Shown here piece after piece: positions 42,574 through 51,485 of a stretch of 64,000 bases of DNA. Both the position numbers and the translations under genes were made by a program. This DNA comes from Limivivens faecihominis. GTDB lineage: Bacteria > Bacillota > Clostridia > Lachnospirales > Lachnospiraceae. The notes under the pieces were generated by a model that saw nothing but the letters and a program-made list of their open reading frames with translations, searched no databases and was not told where the DNA came from. Location of the stretch: NCBI RefSeq assembly GCF_020686945.1, contig NZ_JAJEPR010000006.1, positions 1-64,000 on the forward strand, written 5' to 3'. Each line of letters starts with the position of its first letter. Positions within the stretch are counted from its first letter, which is position 1.

Positions 42574-42627
42574 AAAAGGCACATGAAAGTCCCTTTATAG
42601 CAGGGATTTCTCATGTGCCTTTTCTTT
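42574..42627. terminator. Bidirectional terminator between cyclophilin and aldo/keto reductase genes
   Basis: AAAAGGCACATGA pairs with TCATGTGCCTTTT; A-run on one side and TTTTCTTTT on the other serve both convergent genes. Confidence 0.88.
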
Positions 42628-42633
42628 TATTTC

Positions 42634-43551
42634 TTACGGCAACATCTTCCCGGCGGCCAGATACAGCTCGTACCACTCTTCTCTCGTGAGCACGATATCT
42701 GCTGCTTTTGCCACATCAGACAGGCGTTTTTCATTCATGGTACCGACAATGGTCTGGATTCCGGCGGGGTGGCGGAGAATCCAGGCAACGGCGATGCCGT
42801 TTGGCGTGGTGTTGTATTTCTCAGCCAGGCGGTTCAGGACCTCGTTGAGCTTCGGATATTTTTCGCTTCCGATGAAGATTCCCTCAAACATGCCGTACTG
42901 GAAGGGTGACCATGCCTGGACCGTGATGTTTTTCAGGCGGCAGTATTCGAGAACGCTGCCGTCCCGGTTACAGCCCGCGTCGTTCTGGATATTGACGTTG
43001 AGGCCTGCGTCAATGGTGGGGCAATGAGCTACGGAAAACTGGATCTGGTTGACCTCAACCGCTCCTTTTGTGGCCTGATTCAAAAGCTCGATCTGCATGG
43101 GATTGTGGTTGCTCACACCGAAAGCCCGAACCTTTCCCTGGGTTTTCAGCGTATCGAAAGCCTCTGCCACCTCTTCCGGCTCCATGAGAGCGTCCGGACG
43201 ATGAAGAAGCAGAAGATCCACATACTCGGTGTTCAGCCGTTTCAGGCTGCCGTCCACAGATTTCAGGATATGCTCCCTGGAAAAATCGTAGCAGATGCCC
43301 GGACGGATCGCGCATTTCGTCTGGATCACCACCTGTTCCCGGAGGGAAGGTGTCAGGATCTTTCCAAAGGCTGCTTCCGCCTCTCCTCCTGCATAAATAT
43401 CCGCGTGATCGAAGAAATTGATGCCGTTTTCCAGAGCTGTGTCCACAATGGCCCGGACCTCATCGTCGGTCTTTCTCTGGGTCAGACGCATACAGCCTAA
43501 GCCCACTCTCGATACTTCTTTGACATTTTCACTGATCTTAAACGTTTTCAT
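42634..43551 (-). CDS. Aldo/keto reductase
   Basis: A 305-residue AKR of the YdhF type. Catalytic tetrad: D48 and Y53 in NFFDHADIYAGGEAE, Lys in VIQTKCAI and His in LLLLHRPDALMEP. C-terminal NADPH site VGTMNEKRLSDVAKAAD. It reduces carbonyl compounds with NADPH; the natural substrate is unknown. It stands at the end of a long minus-strand series with PTS genes upstream. Confidence 0.93.
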   Translation of the reverse strand: MKTFKISENVKEVSRVGLGCMRLTQRKTDDEVRAIVDTALENGINFFDHADIYAGGEAEAAFGKILTPSLREQVVIQTKCAIRPGICYDFSREHILKSVDGSLKRLNTEYVDLLLLHRPDALMEPEEVAEAFDTLKTQGKVRAFGVSNHNPMQIELLNQATKGAVEVNQIQFSVAHCPTIDAGLNVNIQNDAGCNRDGSVLEYCRLKNITVQAWSPFQYGMFEGIFIGSEKYPKLNEVLNRLAEKYNTTPNGIAVAWILRHPAGIQTIVGTMNEKRLSDVAKAADIVLTREEWYELYLAAGKMLP

Positions 43552-43569
43552 TCTGTAAAAATTCCTTTC

Positions 43570-45198
43570 TCAGTCTATATTTCTTATTTTTTCCCGCAAG
43601 GGCAGTACCCGGGAGGGCGGCACGGAAAGCTCATCCACGCCCACTTTTACAAAAAACTCCGTCAGCGACTCATCGCTTCCCAGATCTCCGCAGATTCCCA
43701 CCGGGATCCCTGCTGCCCTGGCATTTTTCACCGTGTACTCGATGAGACGGAGTAATGCCGGATGATGCGAATCGAAATACTCCTCTGTCCTTGGATTTTC
43801 CCGGTCCACCGCCATAGTGTACTGGGAAAGATCGTTGGTTCCGATGCTGAAAAACTCTGCCTCCGCGGCCAGAAGATCGCTCAAAACCGCGGCCGCCGGA
43901 GTCTCAATCATGACACCCTGACGGACTTTTCCGCAGGGAATCCCGAAATCGGCAAGCTCCTCCTCCACTTCCTTTAAGAGGGCTTTGGCTCTCTTAAACT
44001 CCTCCACAGAAGTAATGAGCGGATAGAGAATCGAAACTTCACCGTAGGCTCCCGCCCGGAGAATGGCCCGAAGCTGCGTTTTGAAAAGCTCCTCTTTTTC
44101 CAGGGAAAGACGGATGCCCCGAAGACCCATAGCCGGATTGGTTTCCTGCTCCAGATGAAAAGGCTCTCCCTCCATATACGGCGCCCGCTTGTCCGCGCCA
44201 ATGTCAATCGTCCGGATGACAACCGGTTTGCCAGCCATCATCTCCACCGCCAATCGATAGGTCTGGAACTGTTCTTCCTCCGTCGGGCAGTGATCCGCCT
44301 CCAGAAAAAGATACTCGCTCCGAAAAAGCCCGATGCCCTCGGCTCCGTTCTGCAGCGCCCCGGCCACATCCGAAACGCTGCCCACGTTGGCACAAAGCCG
44401 AACCCTTCGGCCGCTCTTTGTGACGGTTTCCTGGTCTTTGTACTCCGTGAGAAGCCGAATCCGTTCCTGCTCTTCCTTCTGAAGCTTTCGCATATTTTCC
44501 AGAGTTTCCTCGTCAGGATCCACATAGAGAAGACCGTTCACTCCGTCAAGGACAGCCATTTTGCCATCCCACTCTTCCCTCACCGGAACTCCTATGAGGG
44601 CCGGAAGATTCATGGTCCGGGCCAGAATCGCCGTGTGGGACTGGCTGGATCCCTGGCGGGTCACAAAACCCAGGACCTTGGACTTGTCCATCTGAACGGT
44701 CTCACTGGGAGCCAGATCCTCCGCCACCACAATCACCGGCTCTTTTCCCATCTTTTTTCGCTTTCGTCTGCCGCTCAGAATGCCGATAACCCGCTCGGAG
44801 ATATCCTGCACATCAGCCGCTTTTGCCCGGAAATATTCATCCTCCATGCCGGAAAACATCCTCGCAAAATTGTCCCCGGTGGCAGCCACGGCATACTCGG
44901 CATTGACGCCCTGGGTCTCGATGATATTTTTCACAGAATCGCTGTAATCCCGGTCCTCCAGCATCAGCGCATGAGCCTCAAAAATCGCGGCGTTGATCTC
45001 GCCCAGCTCACGGACTGCTTTTTCCCGCAGACCATTCAGCTCCCGGACCGCCTCGTCCCGCGCGGCCTCGTAGCGTTTCCACTCTTTTTCTGTGTCCTCC
45101 ACCCGGTATCTCTTGACACTCTGCTCTTCTTTCGTATAAAACCAGATCCGCCCGGCAGCGATCTTCTGCACGATGGCCCTGCCTTTGTACTGTTCCAT
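43570..45198 (-). CDS. ptsI: PTS phosphoenolpyruvate-protein phosphotransferase (enzyme I)
   Basis: A 542-residue EI. N-terminal HPr-binding domain with active H188 in RQGSSQSHTAILAR; PEP-binding barrel with GIGLFRSEYLFLE, TIDIGADKR, NPAMGLRGIRLSLE and the catalytic Cys in GIPVGICGDLGSD. It moves phosphate from PEP to HPr. The start at 45198 follows AAAGGGAGAGCT; a longer frame reaches into the HPr gene. The EI and HPr genes are 22 nt apart and form the general PTS operon here. Confidence 0.95.
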   Translation of the reverse strand: MEQYKGRAIVQKIAAGRIWFYTKEEQSVKRYRVEDTEKEWKRYEAARDEAVRELNGLREKAVRELGEINAAIFEAHALMLEDRDYSDSVKNIIETQGVNAEYAVAATGDNFARMFSGMEDEYFRAKAADVQDISERVIGILSGRRKRKKMGKEPVIVVAEDLAPSETVQMDKSKVLGFVTRQGSSQSHTAILARTMNLPALIGVPVREEWDGKMAVLDGVNGLLYVDPDEETLENMRKLQKEEQERIRLLTEYKDQETVTKSGRRVRLCANVGSVSDVAGALQNGAEGIGLFRSEYLFLEADHCPTEEEQFQTYRLAVEMMAGKPVVIRTIDIGADKRAPYMEGEPFHLEQETNPAMGLRGIRLSLEKEELFKTQLRAILRAGAYGEVSILYPLITSVEEFKRAKALLKEVEEELADFGIPCGKVRQGVMIETPAAAVLSDLLAAEAEFFSIGTNDLSQYTMAVDRENPRTEEYFDSHHPALLRLIEYTVKNARAAGIPVGICGDLGSDESLTEFFVKVGVDELSVPPSRVLPLREKIRNID

Positions 45199-45220
45199 AG
45201 CTCTCCCTTTCCTTTCCGGT

Positions 45221-45469
45221 TCAGAGGTAGGTTTCAAAGAAATATTTCAACTTTGCCAGCACTTCCTCGTCGTCGGCGCTGACGATGACCTCATCCCCCT
45301 GATGGATTCCAAGTCCCATGACTGCGATGAGTTTGCCCGCGTCGATGGACTTGTCCCCTTTGGTGATGGTCACGGCGCAATCCGCATCCCGCACCAGTTT
45401 GGACAGCATTCCGGCGGGTCTTGCGTGAAGTCCGGTCTCATCCTTGATTACATAACGAAATTCCAGCAT
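45221..45469 (-). CDS. ptsH: HPr-family phosphocarrier protein
   Basis: An 82-residue HPr. The start at 45469 puts the phosphorylated histidine at the canonical H15 (DETGLHARPAGML), with AGAGGAC upstream; a start at 45496 would add nine residues. The region that normally carries regulatory Ser46 reads SIDAGKLIAVMGLG, so residue 46 is Lys and the HPr-kinase site is missing. It passes phosphate from EI to sugar-specific EIIs. Follows nfo by 32 nt. Confidence 0.92.
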   Translation of the reverse strand: MLEFRYVIKDETGLHARPAGMLSKLVRDADCAVTITKGDKSIDAGKLIAVMGLGIHQGDEVIVSADDEEVLAKLKYFFETYL

Positions 45470-45501
45470 TTTGTCCTCTTTGATTTCTTTTTCCATCTGT
45501 G

Positions 45502-46341
45502 TCAGTTCCTTTCTTCTGCAAATTTTCGCATCATCGCGATCTCTTTTGTCCAGCCTTCGTCATCGTTGGGCGTCTCCATGATAAAGGGCAGCCCCTGAAG
45601 CTTCGGATGTGAGGCGATCCTGCGGAAAGCCTCCAGGCCGATATGACCCTCGCCCAGCCTTGCATGCCGGTCTTTGTGCGCGCCAAGGGGATTCAGGCTG
45701 TCGTTGCTGTGAATGGCCTTGAGATAGTTCAGGCCAATGACCGCATCGAACTCCTCCAGCGCCTCATTGAAGTGATTCACAATATCATAGCCTCCGTCCC
45801 AGACGTGACAGGTATCAAGACAGACGCCCATTTTTTCTTTCAGCTCCACCCGGTCGAGGATCGCCCGGAGCTCCTCAAAGCTCCGGCCCACCTCAGTTCC
45901 TTTTCCCGCCATGGTCTCCAGAAGCACAGTGGTGGTCTGCTCGGTTTTCAGCGACTGGTTTAAAAGGTCGGCAATGAGCTCGATGCCTTTCTCCGCTCCC
46001 TGGCCCACATGGCTTCCGGGGTGAAAATTATAATAATTTCCCGGGATGTACTCCATCCGAACAAGATCCTCCTGGAAGGCCCGGAATGCAAAATCTCGGA
46101 CCTCCTCTTTCGCCCCGCAGGGGTTCAGTGTATAGGGCGCATGGGCAACAATCTTTCCAAAATGATGCTTCGCCGCCAGTTCCCGAAACCTGGCCGCATC
46201 TGCGGGATCGATGGCCTTTGCATTTCCACCCCGGGGATTCCGGGTGAAAAAAGCAAAGGTATCCGCTCCCAGCTTCAGGGCATTTTTTCCCATGGCCTCA
46301 AAGCCTTTGGCCGATGAGAGATGACAGCCTGTATAGATCAT
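45502..46341 (-). CDS. nfo: Deoxyribonuclease IV (endonuclease IV)
   Basis: A 279-residue AP endonuclease with zinc-site motifs [54 protein letters not shown] and [14 protein letters not shown]. It cuts DNA 5' to abasic sites in base-excision repair. All metal ligands (His, Glu, Asp) appear present. It lies between the MoxR/DUF58 operon and the PTS genes, with 15 nt to the gene before it. Confidence 0.96.
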   Translation of the reverse strand: MIYTGCHLSSAKGFEAMGKNALKLGADTFAFFTRNPRGGNAKAIDPADAARFRELAAKHHFGKIVAHAPYTLNPCGAKEEVRDFAFRAFQEDLVRMEYIPGNYYNFHPGSHVGQGAEKGIELIADLLNQSLKTEQTTTVLLETMAGKGTEVGRSFEELRAILDRVELKEKMGVCLDTCHVWDGGYDIVNHFNEALEEFDAVIGLNYLKAIHSNDSLNPLGAHKDRHARLGEGHIGLEAFRRIASHPKLQGLPFIMETPNDDEGWTKEIAMMRKFAEERN

Positions 46342-46356
46342 AATAAAACCTCCTGT

Positions 46357-47511
46357 TTAACCGAGTTTTTTCAGATAAGCCGCATCTTCCGCCGTACATT
46401 CCGCCTTGCTGTAGCGTGCTTTCTCGTAGAGAAAATGGGCCGTTTCGTCAGCCACACCGGCATTTTTTTCCGCTTCCTCCGGGGTGTTTGTGTTCGCCGG
46501 AGTCTGGCCGGGACCTCCCAGCACCCATTTCCGGTAATATTTCCGGATCTGCTCCCCGGGAGTCTTTTTCCGGAAAAATTTAGGCAGGACAATTTTGGGA
46601 GGAGCCAGGCTCTCGGTCACATCTCCGCTCTCGGTCTTTTCCTCGGGAGTCCATTTTTCATAACGGTTCCGATAAGCTTTCAAAATCTTGTAGACCGTCA
46701 GTGTGACCAGCACGATAAGGCCTGTGATCAGCGCAATCGTCACCACATAATAAAGGATATTTTCCAAAGCGAGCATCCAGGCCGGAGGCTCGTAAGTCTC
46801 GTCGTCGCCGAGAAGCTCAGACATATCCATCTCCATGCCGCCAGAGGGCTCGAACTGCTCCATAGTAAAGCTGACATCCGGCATGTTCTCAGACTTGGTA
46901 AACTCCGGGTCTGCCGGAGCCTTCCAGTAAGCCACAATCATGACCAGGGTTAAAAGAATGCCGAAAAAGACCATGACGCGGCGGTTTCTTTTTTCCAGGC
47001 GCTGCTTCGGGAAACGGTGAAGCTTTTCATTTTCCTTTAGATAAATCAAAAGCCGCTCCCTGTTTCCGCTGAGAATCCTTAAGATAATGACCAAGGCCGC
47101 AAAAACGCAGGCCCGGCCCTTGATATAATCCCATTTTTCCACATGGGCGACAAGATAAGCGATTCCCGGCACCGCCAGCATCGGGAGCGCCGGTCCGCCC
47201 AGGAACAGGTAATCCCCCTTCCAGCGACCGTAAAAATAAGCTGCGCCGCCCAAAACGATGCCGCCGGTCAGGCAGGCCTTCTCGATGAGATCCCGGCCCG
47301 CCTCAAAACCAGCCACTCCAAAAGCTGCCCAGAGCAAAAGATAGAAAAGAATACTTTTTCTCCGCAGGGCCGCCTCATAGAGACAGAAAGCCGCCGCCAT
47401 GGGCAGGAGAAGCCGCCAGAGAGAAAGCTCTCCCGGGCAGGAAAAAATGGGAAGGCTCATACAAATGCCACCGTAAAGGATCTCGTAGATCCGAAGTTCT
47501 TTATCCTTCAT
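46357..47511 (-). CDS. Membrane protein of the MoxR/DUF58 operon
   Basis: A 384-residue protein with seven to eight helices in residues 15-200, an outside loop, one more helix (about 255-280) and a cytoplasmic tail with TPGEQIRKYYRKWV and a C-terminal EKARYSKAECTAEDAAYL. The tail looks like the DUF4129-type end that follows transglutaminase/MoxR operons. I do not recognise an enzymatic motif. It overlaps the DUF58 gene by 11 nt. Confidence 0.7.
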   Translation of the reverse strand: MKDKELRIYEILYGGICMSLPIFSCPGELSLWRLLLPMAAAFCLYEAALRRKSILFYLLLWAAFGVAGFEAGRDLIEKACLTGGIVLGGAAYFYGRWKGDYLFLGGPALPMLAVPGIAYLVAHVEKWDYIKGRACVFAALVIILRILSGNRERLLIYLKENEKLHRFPKQRLEKRNRRVMVFFGILLTLVMIVAYWKAPADPEFTKSENMPDVSFTMEQFEPSGGMEMDMSELLGDDETYEPPAWMLALENILYYVVTIALITGLIVLVTLTVYKILKAYRNRYEKWTPEEKTESGDVTESLAPPKIVLPKFFRKKTPGEQIRKYYRKWVLGGPGQTPANTNTPEEAEKNAGVADETAHFLYEKARYSKAECTAEDAAYLKKLG

Positions 47512-48637
47512 GCTCCACCTCCCATTTCAGGTAATCCACGCCGTGAATATTCGGGCCGGACCAGCCTTCCTTCTTATAGAAAACGCCCAGCCACAGGAAG
47601 CTCGCTCCCTTTGATGCCATTTTCCGGACGGCATCCTGGAGCGCTTCGCCCTGATTTTCTGTGATGAGGACCACTACCTGCTGGGTAGAGGTGAGCTCAT
47701 GCTCCATCCTAAGCAACTCCACAGAGATAGGGCCGGGGCGCTTTTTCGCATTCAGATTCAGCCGGCTTAAGGAACGGTTGATCTTCTCGGTCTGGCCTCT
47801 TCCGCTGCCCTCCGGCACCTGAACCAGGCTGCCGGAAAGAAAATCCTCGCCGTTCGTGTAAAGAGATGCGGGAATGCCTTTTTTCAGGACGCTTCGCAAA
47901 AGAGACGCCGCCAGACGGATGGCTTCCTCGTGAATCTCCATATGTTTCCACATCGTCACATCCTCCACATCCACAAAGCAGGCCACCCGGGGCGAATATG
48001 TGGAATTCTGGAGATTTACCATAAGGTTTCCGGACCGGGCCGAAGCTTTCCAGTTGATGCGGTTCATTGGATCGGTGCCATCGTACTCCCGCATGCCCGC
48101 AAAAGCAAAGGGATCCTCCACCATGCCCCGTCTTCCCTCCAGCACTCCTCCCAGGCGGTGCATCGGCAGTTTCAGCCGGTCGATAGACACGTCGCCGGGA
48201 TAAACGTAGAGAAAAGTGTCCTGCGGAATATCCTTGTAATAATTTTTCTCCATCTGGAGGCCTCCGGCGATGAGGTTGGCCTCATGGATATGATAATAGC
48301 CTCTCTTCCTGCATTTCAGCGGAATCGTACGGCTGATCTTCTGATAAAAAGATACAGAGAAAACGTCCCTTTTATACAGCTGGTCGGAAAGGGAGGCATT
48401 TTCCTCCTCGTCGATCCCAAGGCTTCGGTCCAGGAGAAATTCCACCTGGAGCATCGGTACCGGGAGCACTTTCCTGTTTTCGATGATTTCGGTGAGGGTG
48501 GCTTCCTCCCCCTCCCTGGCTGGGTGGGGCTGAAAATGGACTTCCACATGGAGATCCCTGCTCCAGAACCTCCGGTAGCCCCTTTCCAGAAGGAAGAGTA
48601 GAAGGAAAGCCGCCCCTAAGATAAGGATGAGTTTCAT
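47501..48637 (-). CDS. DUF58 domain protein
   Basis: A 378-residue protein with an N-terminal helix (LILILGAAFLLLFLLERGYR) and the DUF58 core with the signature YDGTDPMNRINWKASARSG and a following VWA-like C terminus (VVVLITENQGEALQDAV). DUF58 proteins pair with MoxR ATPases in envelope-linked chaperone-type systems; function is unproven. Its start overlaps the MoxR stop by 4 nt. Confidence 0.87.
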   Translation of the reverse strand: MKLILILGAAFLLLFLLERGYRRFWSRDLHVEVHFQPHPAREGEEATLTEIIENRKVLPVPMLQVEFLLDRSLGIDEEENASLSDQLYKRDVFSVSFYQKISRTIPLKCRKRGYYHIHEANLIAGGLQMEKNYYKDIPQDTFLYVYPGDVSIDRLKLPMHRLGGVLEGRRGMVEDPFAFAGMREYDGTDPMNRINWKASARSGNLMVNLQNSTYSPRVACFVDVEDVTMWKHMEIHEEAIRLAASLLRSVLKKGIPASLYTNGEDFLSGSLVQVPEGSGRGQTEKINRSLSRLNLNAKKRPGPISVELLRMEHELTSTQQVVVLITENQGEALQDAVRKMASKGASFLWLGVFYKKEGWSGPNIHGVDYLKWEVEHEG

Positions 48638-49572
48638 TTCTTCTTCCAGTCCTCCACAGGTACTTCCACTCGTTTTAAGATCTCCTCCATGACTCTCCGC
48701 TCCGCGTCGGTGTCACTGGCTCCCGCCAGCACCAGACGGTGAGCCAGCACCGGAACGGCCAGTGCCTTCACATCCTCTGGCACCACATAATCTCTGCCTT
48801 TGAGCCATGCATAAGCCCGGATTCCCTTAAAGAGGGCCAGCGTTCCTCTGGGGCTCACACCAGAGAGAAGCTCGCCGTCCTGACGGGAAGCCTCCGCGAT
48901 ATCCACCAGGTATTTTTTAATCTCGGGATGAACGTAAATTTTCCGGATTTCTTCCATGGCTTCGAGGATCTCCTCTCTCGTGCAGACCGGCTCCAGCGTT
49001 TTTAAAGGCTCCGCGAGCTGAAAACGGTCCAGAATCGCCAGCTCCTCCTCCTTGCTCGGAAAGCCCATGGAAAGCTTCATGAAGAAACGGTCCATCTGGG
49101 CCTCGGGAAGCGGAAACGTACCGGAGCTCTCGATCGGGTTCTGCGTCGCGATAACGAAAAAGACCTCATCCAGCTTTCTCGTCTCACCGTCGATTGTCAC
49201 CTGACGCTCCTCCATACATTCCAGAAGGCTGGACTGAGTTCTCGGGGTGGCGCGGTTGATCTCATCCGCCAGAAGAATCTGGGTAAACACTGGCCCCTCC
49301 CGGAACTGGAATTCCCCTTCCTTCTGATTAAAATAGTGAAGTCCGGTCACATCCGAAGGGAGCAGGTCCGGAGTAAACTGCACCCGGCGGAACTCGCCGT
49401 TCATGGATTTCGCCAGGGATTTTGCCAGCACCGTCTTTCCCGTGCCCGGAAGATCCTCCAGCAGCACATGTCCCCCGGAAAGTAACGCCGTCAGGATCCT
49501 GTCCATAACCTCGTCCTTTCCGATGATAACCTTTTTCATATTTTCTTTGATACGCAGTATATTTTCTCTCAT
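48634..49572 (-). CDS. MoxR-family AAA ATPase
   Basis: A 312-residue AAA+ ATPase: Walker A DLPGTGKTVLAK (residues 40-51), Walker B ILLADEINRATPRTQSS, sensor 1 VIATQNPIESSG and sensor 2 region VSPRGTLALFKGIRAYAW. MoxR proteins act as chaperones for assembly or activation of partner proteins, often together with DUF58 and VWA proteins. First gene of the operon MoxR-DUF58-membrane protein. Confidence 0.94.
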   Translation of the reverse strand: MRENILRIKENMKKVIIGKDEVMDRILTALLSGGHVLLEDLPGTGKTVLAKSLAKSMNGEFRRVQFTPDLLPSDVTGLHYFNQKEGEFQFREGPVFTQILLADEINRATPRTQSSLLECMEERQVTIDGETRKLDEVFFVIATQNPIESSGTFPLPEAQMDRFFMKLSMGFPSKEEELAILDRFQLAEPLKTLEPVCTREEILEAMEEIRKIYVHPEIKKYLVDIAEASRQDGELLSGVSPRGTLALFKGIRAYAWLKGRDYVVPEDVKALAVPVLAHRLVLAGASDTDAERRVMEEILKRVEVPVEDWKKK

Positions 49573-49924
49573 GGGTCTCCTATCTGCCGTTTTTCGGCTG
49601 TTGTATTCTCACATTCCAGTCCACCATTTTCAGCGCGGTACTCCCATTTCAGTCTGACTTCATGTGGAGGCAGGTCGGAAATTCTTGGTCTGTCAAAATC
49701 TGCGTTATGAGCAGAAATCCATTGTCTGAGCGAAGCGAATTATGGATTTCTGTGAATGTTTTTAGCAGATTATGACGGGCCTTAAAATTTCCCCCTGCCG
49801 CAACTGAAAGCCAGACCGGAATTGGAGCACCGTGCATCCTGCCTCATAATTAACTCTTCTCTTTCTCCCCAATTTCTGGTATGGTCATAGTGTACCATAA
49901 ATTTGAATCAGAAGGAGAAATTTT
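49573..49924. other. Gap with inverted repeat, likely dispersed repeat
   Basis: No credible gene. There is an inverted repeat AGAAATCCAT / ATGGATTTCT (about 49716-49754) around GAGCGAAGCGAA. The style (GAGCGAAGCG flanked by palindromes) also appears at 56110-56130. The segment 49600-49860 looks like a degenerate repeat rather than unique sequence; this is an impression, since only one copy lies in the window. Confidence 0.3.
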
Positions 49925-50524
49925 ATGAAAAATTTTGTTTTTTTAGGAGACAGCATTACAGATGCGGGTCGTCTGTGGCTCCCTGAATACAATGGCCTCG
50001 GAAACGGCTATGTGAAAATCCTGTCAGAAAAGCTCTCCGATAAATTTTCTGTCATCAACAAAGGCCACGGCAGCTTCACCCTCCCCTTTCTCCTGCGGAA
50101 CCTGACCACCGACTGCCTCTCCCTCTCTCCCGCCGCCGTCTCCATCCTCATTGGCATCAACGACGTAGGTGTCGCCAAAAATACAGGAAAAAGCCTCCGG
50201 GCTCAGGAGTTCGCATCTAACTACGATACTCTGATCCGAAGGCTTCTTGAAGCTTCCATTCCTTCTGTTTTTCTGATGAGCCCCTTCCTTTTTTCCCGGC
50301 CCCAGGAATATTTAAACTGGCTCCCGGAACTCCGGGAAGCCGAACATACCATAGAAACTCTCGCCCGCCAGTATCAGCTCCCCTTCCTGCCCCTCCAGGA
50401 CCGGATGCAGGAAGCCGAAAAATACGGTACAGACGCCCTCACTCCAGACGGAATCCATCTCACGGCTTTCGGGCATGAGCTGCTGGCGAAATGGTGGTTA
50501 GAAGCCTTTGCAGACTTTTACTGA
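49925..50524 (+). CDS. SGNH/GDSL-type esterase
   Basis: A 199-residue SGNH hydrolase. Block I FLGDSITDAG (nucleophile S10), block II NKGHGSFTLPFLLRN, block III IGINDVG, block V DGIHLTAFGHELLA with the Asp-His pair. No signal peptide. Such enzymes remove acyl groups from lipids or sugars; the substrate is unknown. GAAGGAGAAATTTT precedes the start. Only plus-strand gene in this part of the window. Confidence 0.92.
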   Translation: MKNFVFLGDSITDAGRLWLPEYNGLGNGYVKILSEKLSDKFSVINKGHGSFTLPFLLRNLTTDCLSLSPAAVSILIGINDVGVAKNTGKSLRAQEFASNYDTLIRRLLEASIPSVFLMSPFLFSRPQEYLNWLPELREAEHTIETLARQYQLPFLPLQDRMQEAEKYGTDALTPDGIHLTAFGHELLAKWWLEAFADFY

Positions 50525-50661
50525 TTCTCTTCTGCGATCTTCAGGAAGGTAGCCGCATCGGCTCCCTTTTCCAGACTGAGAGAATAGGAATATCCGCCTC
50601 TCTGCCAGATCGCTAGGCGATAAATGCCATTTTCTCCTTTAACCGTGATTGAAAAGCTATC
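50518..50661 (-). pseudogene. C-terminal remnant of an unidentified protein
   Basis: DSFSITVKGENGIYRLAIWQ then RGGYSYSLSLEKGADAATFL-KIAEENQ, with coding-like codons, a stop at 50518 and an upstream stop at 50662. It overlaps the last codons of the SGNH gene tail to tail. It looks like the end of a beta-rich extracellular domain (anti-sigma or DUF4367-like); the front is missing. Confidence 0.5.
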
Positions 50662-50765
50662 TTAACATATGCCAAGCAGGCCTGTATGTAACAAGTTCTC
50701 ATTCGATCTTCTTTTTCAGTCTTATTGTAAGCTCGAAATAGCTTTTGGGCTGTAATCTTTCCCAT
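50613..50765 (-). CDS. Possible 50-residue protein
   Basis: ATG at 50765 opens a frame of MGKITAQKLFRAYNKTEKED followed by RMRTCYIQACLAYVKIAFQS and RLKEKMAFIA. It is basic, helical and plausible as a small DNA- or RNA-binding protein; AGGA lies 11 nt upstream. Its end overlaps the remnant 50518-50661 in another frame, so at most one of the two frames is real there. Confidence 0.4.
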   Translation of the reverse strand: MGKITAQKLFRAYNKTEKEDRMRTCYIQACLAYVKIAFQSRLKEKMAFIA

Positions 50766-50804
50766 TCTGTCATTTTTCCTACTGGGAAGTTCCGAGTGGT
50801 TCTC

Positions 50805-51485
50805 TTACATTTCTTTTTTCGTACAGATTCCTTCCCGGATCTCGTAGATCTCGTCGCAGACGGTCTTCGCCAGCACCTTGTTGTGGGTGATAAAAAGGTA
50901 GGCCGTCTCGTGCTCCTTCTGGTATTCCTGAAGGAAATGGACGATCTGGGCCTGGGAGATCACGTCCAGCATGCTGGTGGGTTCGTCCAGAATGATGAGT
51001 TCCGCCTCCAGCACCAGGACCCGCGCCAGGGCGGCTCGCTGAAGCTCGCCGCCGGAAAGCTCCAGCGGTGTCCGGTAGAGATGCTCCCGGTGAAGGCCAA
51101 ACCGCTCAATATCCGCCAAAATTGCCTTCTCGCTGCTGTCCTTTTTCATGAGCTTATAGGGTTCCACCATACTCCGGATCAGAGGCAGCATCGGATTGAA
51201 GGAAACTTCCGGGTGCTGGAAAAGGATCTGGATCTTCTTCCGCAGCTCCCCTTTCAACGGATAGGAAAGGCGCTCTCCTTTGTAAAAAATTTCCCCGGAA
51301 GAGGCCTCGATCAGCCCCACGATCATCTGTCCCACGGTGGATTTTCCGCTGCCGCTGGGCCCCAGAAGGCCTACGGTCTTTCCCTCCGGAATTTCCACGC
51401 ACACCTCTTTGGCCGCCCAGAAAACAGGCTCGCCTTTTTTCCGGCTCTTGTAAGCCTTAGAGAGCTTTTCCGTTGTCAGAAGCAT
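50805..51485 (-). CDS. Opp/Dpp/Nik-type ABC ATPase, second (F-type)
   Basis: A 226-residue ATPase with Walker A GPSGSGKSTVGQMIVGL, Q-loop FQHPEVSFNPMLP, signature LSGGELQRAALARVLVLE and Walker B IILDEPTSMLDVISQ. This is shorter than typical OppF/DppF (about 320) and lacks the C-terminal oligopeptide extension, which resembles NikE-type ATPases. The start at 51485 has GGAGGGAGAGTGTC and lies 29 nt inside the end of the D-type gene. Last gene of the riboswitch-controlled operon. Confidence 0.9.
   Translation of the reverse strand: MLLTTEKLSKAYKSRKKGEPVFWAAKEVCVEIPEGKTVGLLGPSGSGKSTVGQMIVGLIEASSGEIFYKGERLSYPLKGELRKKIQILFQHPEVSFNPMLPLIRSMVEPYKLMKKDSSEKAILADIERFGLHREHLYRTPLELSGGELQRAALARVLVLEAELIILDEPTSMLDVISQAQIVHFLQEYQKEHETAYLFITHNKVLAKTVCDEIYEIREGICTKKEM

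Noticed and set aside
44155..45282. 375-codon plus-strand frame
   Set aside because: Antisense to ptsI/ptsH with low-complexity, His/Arg/Leu-rich shadow composition.
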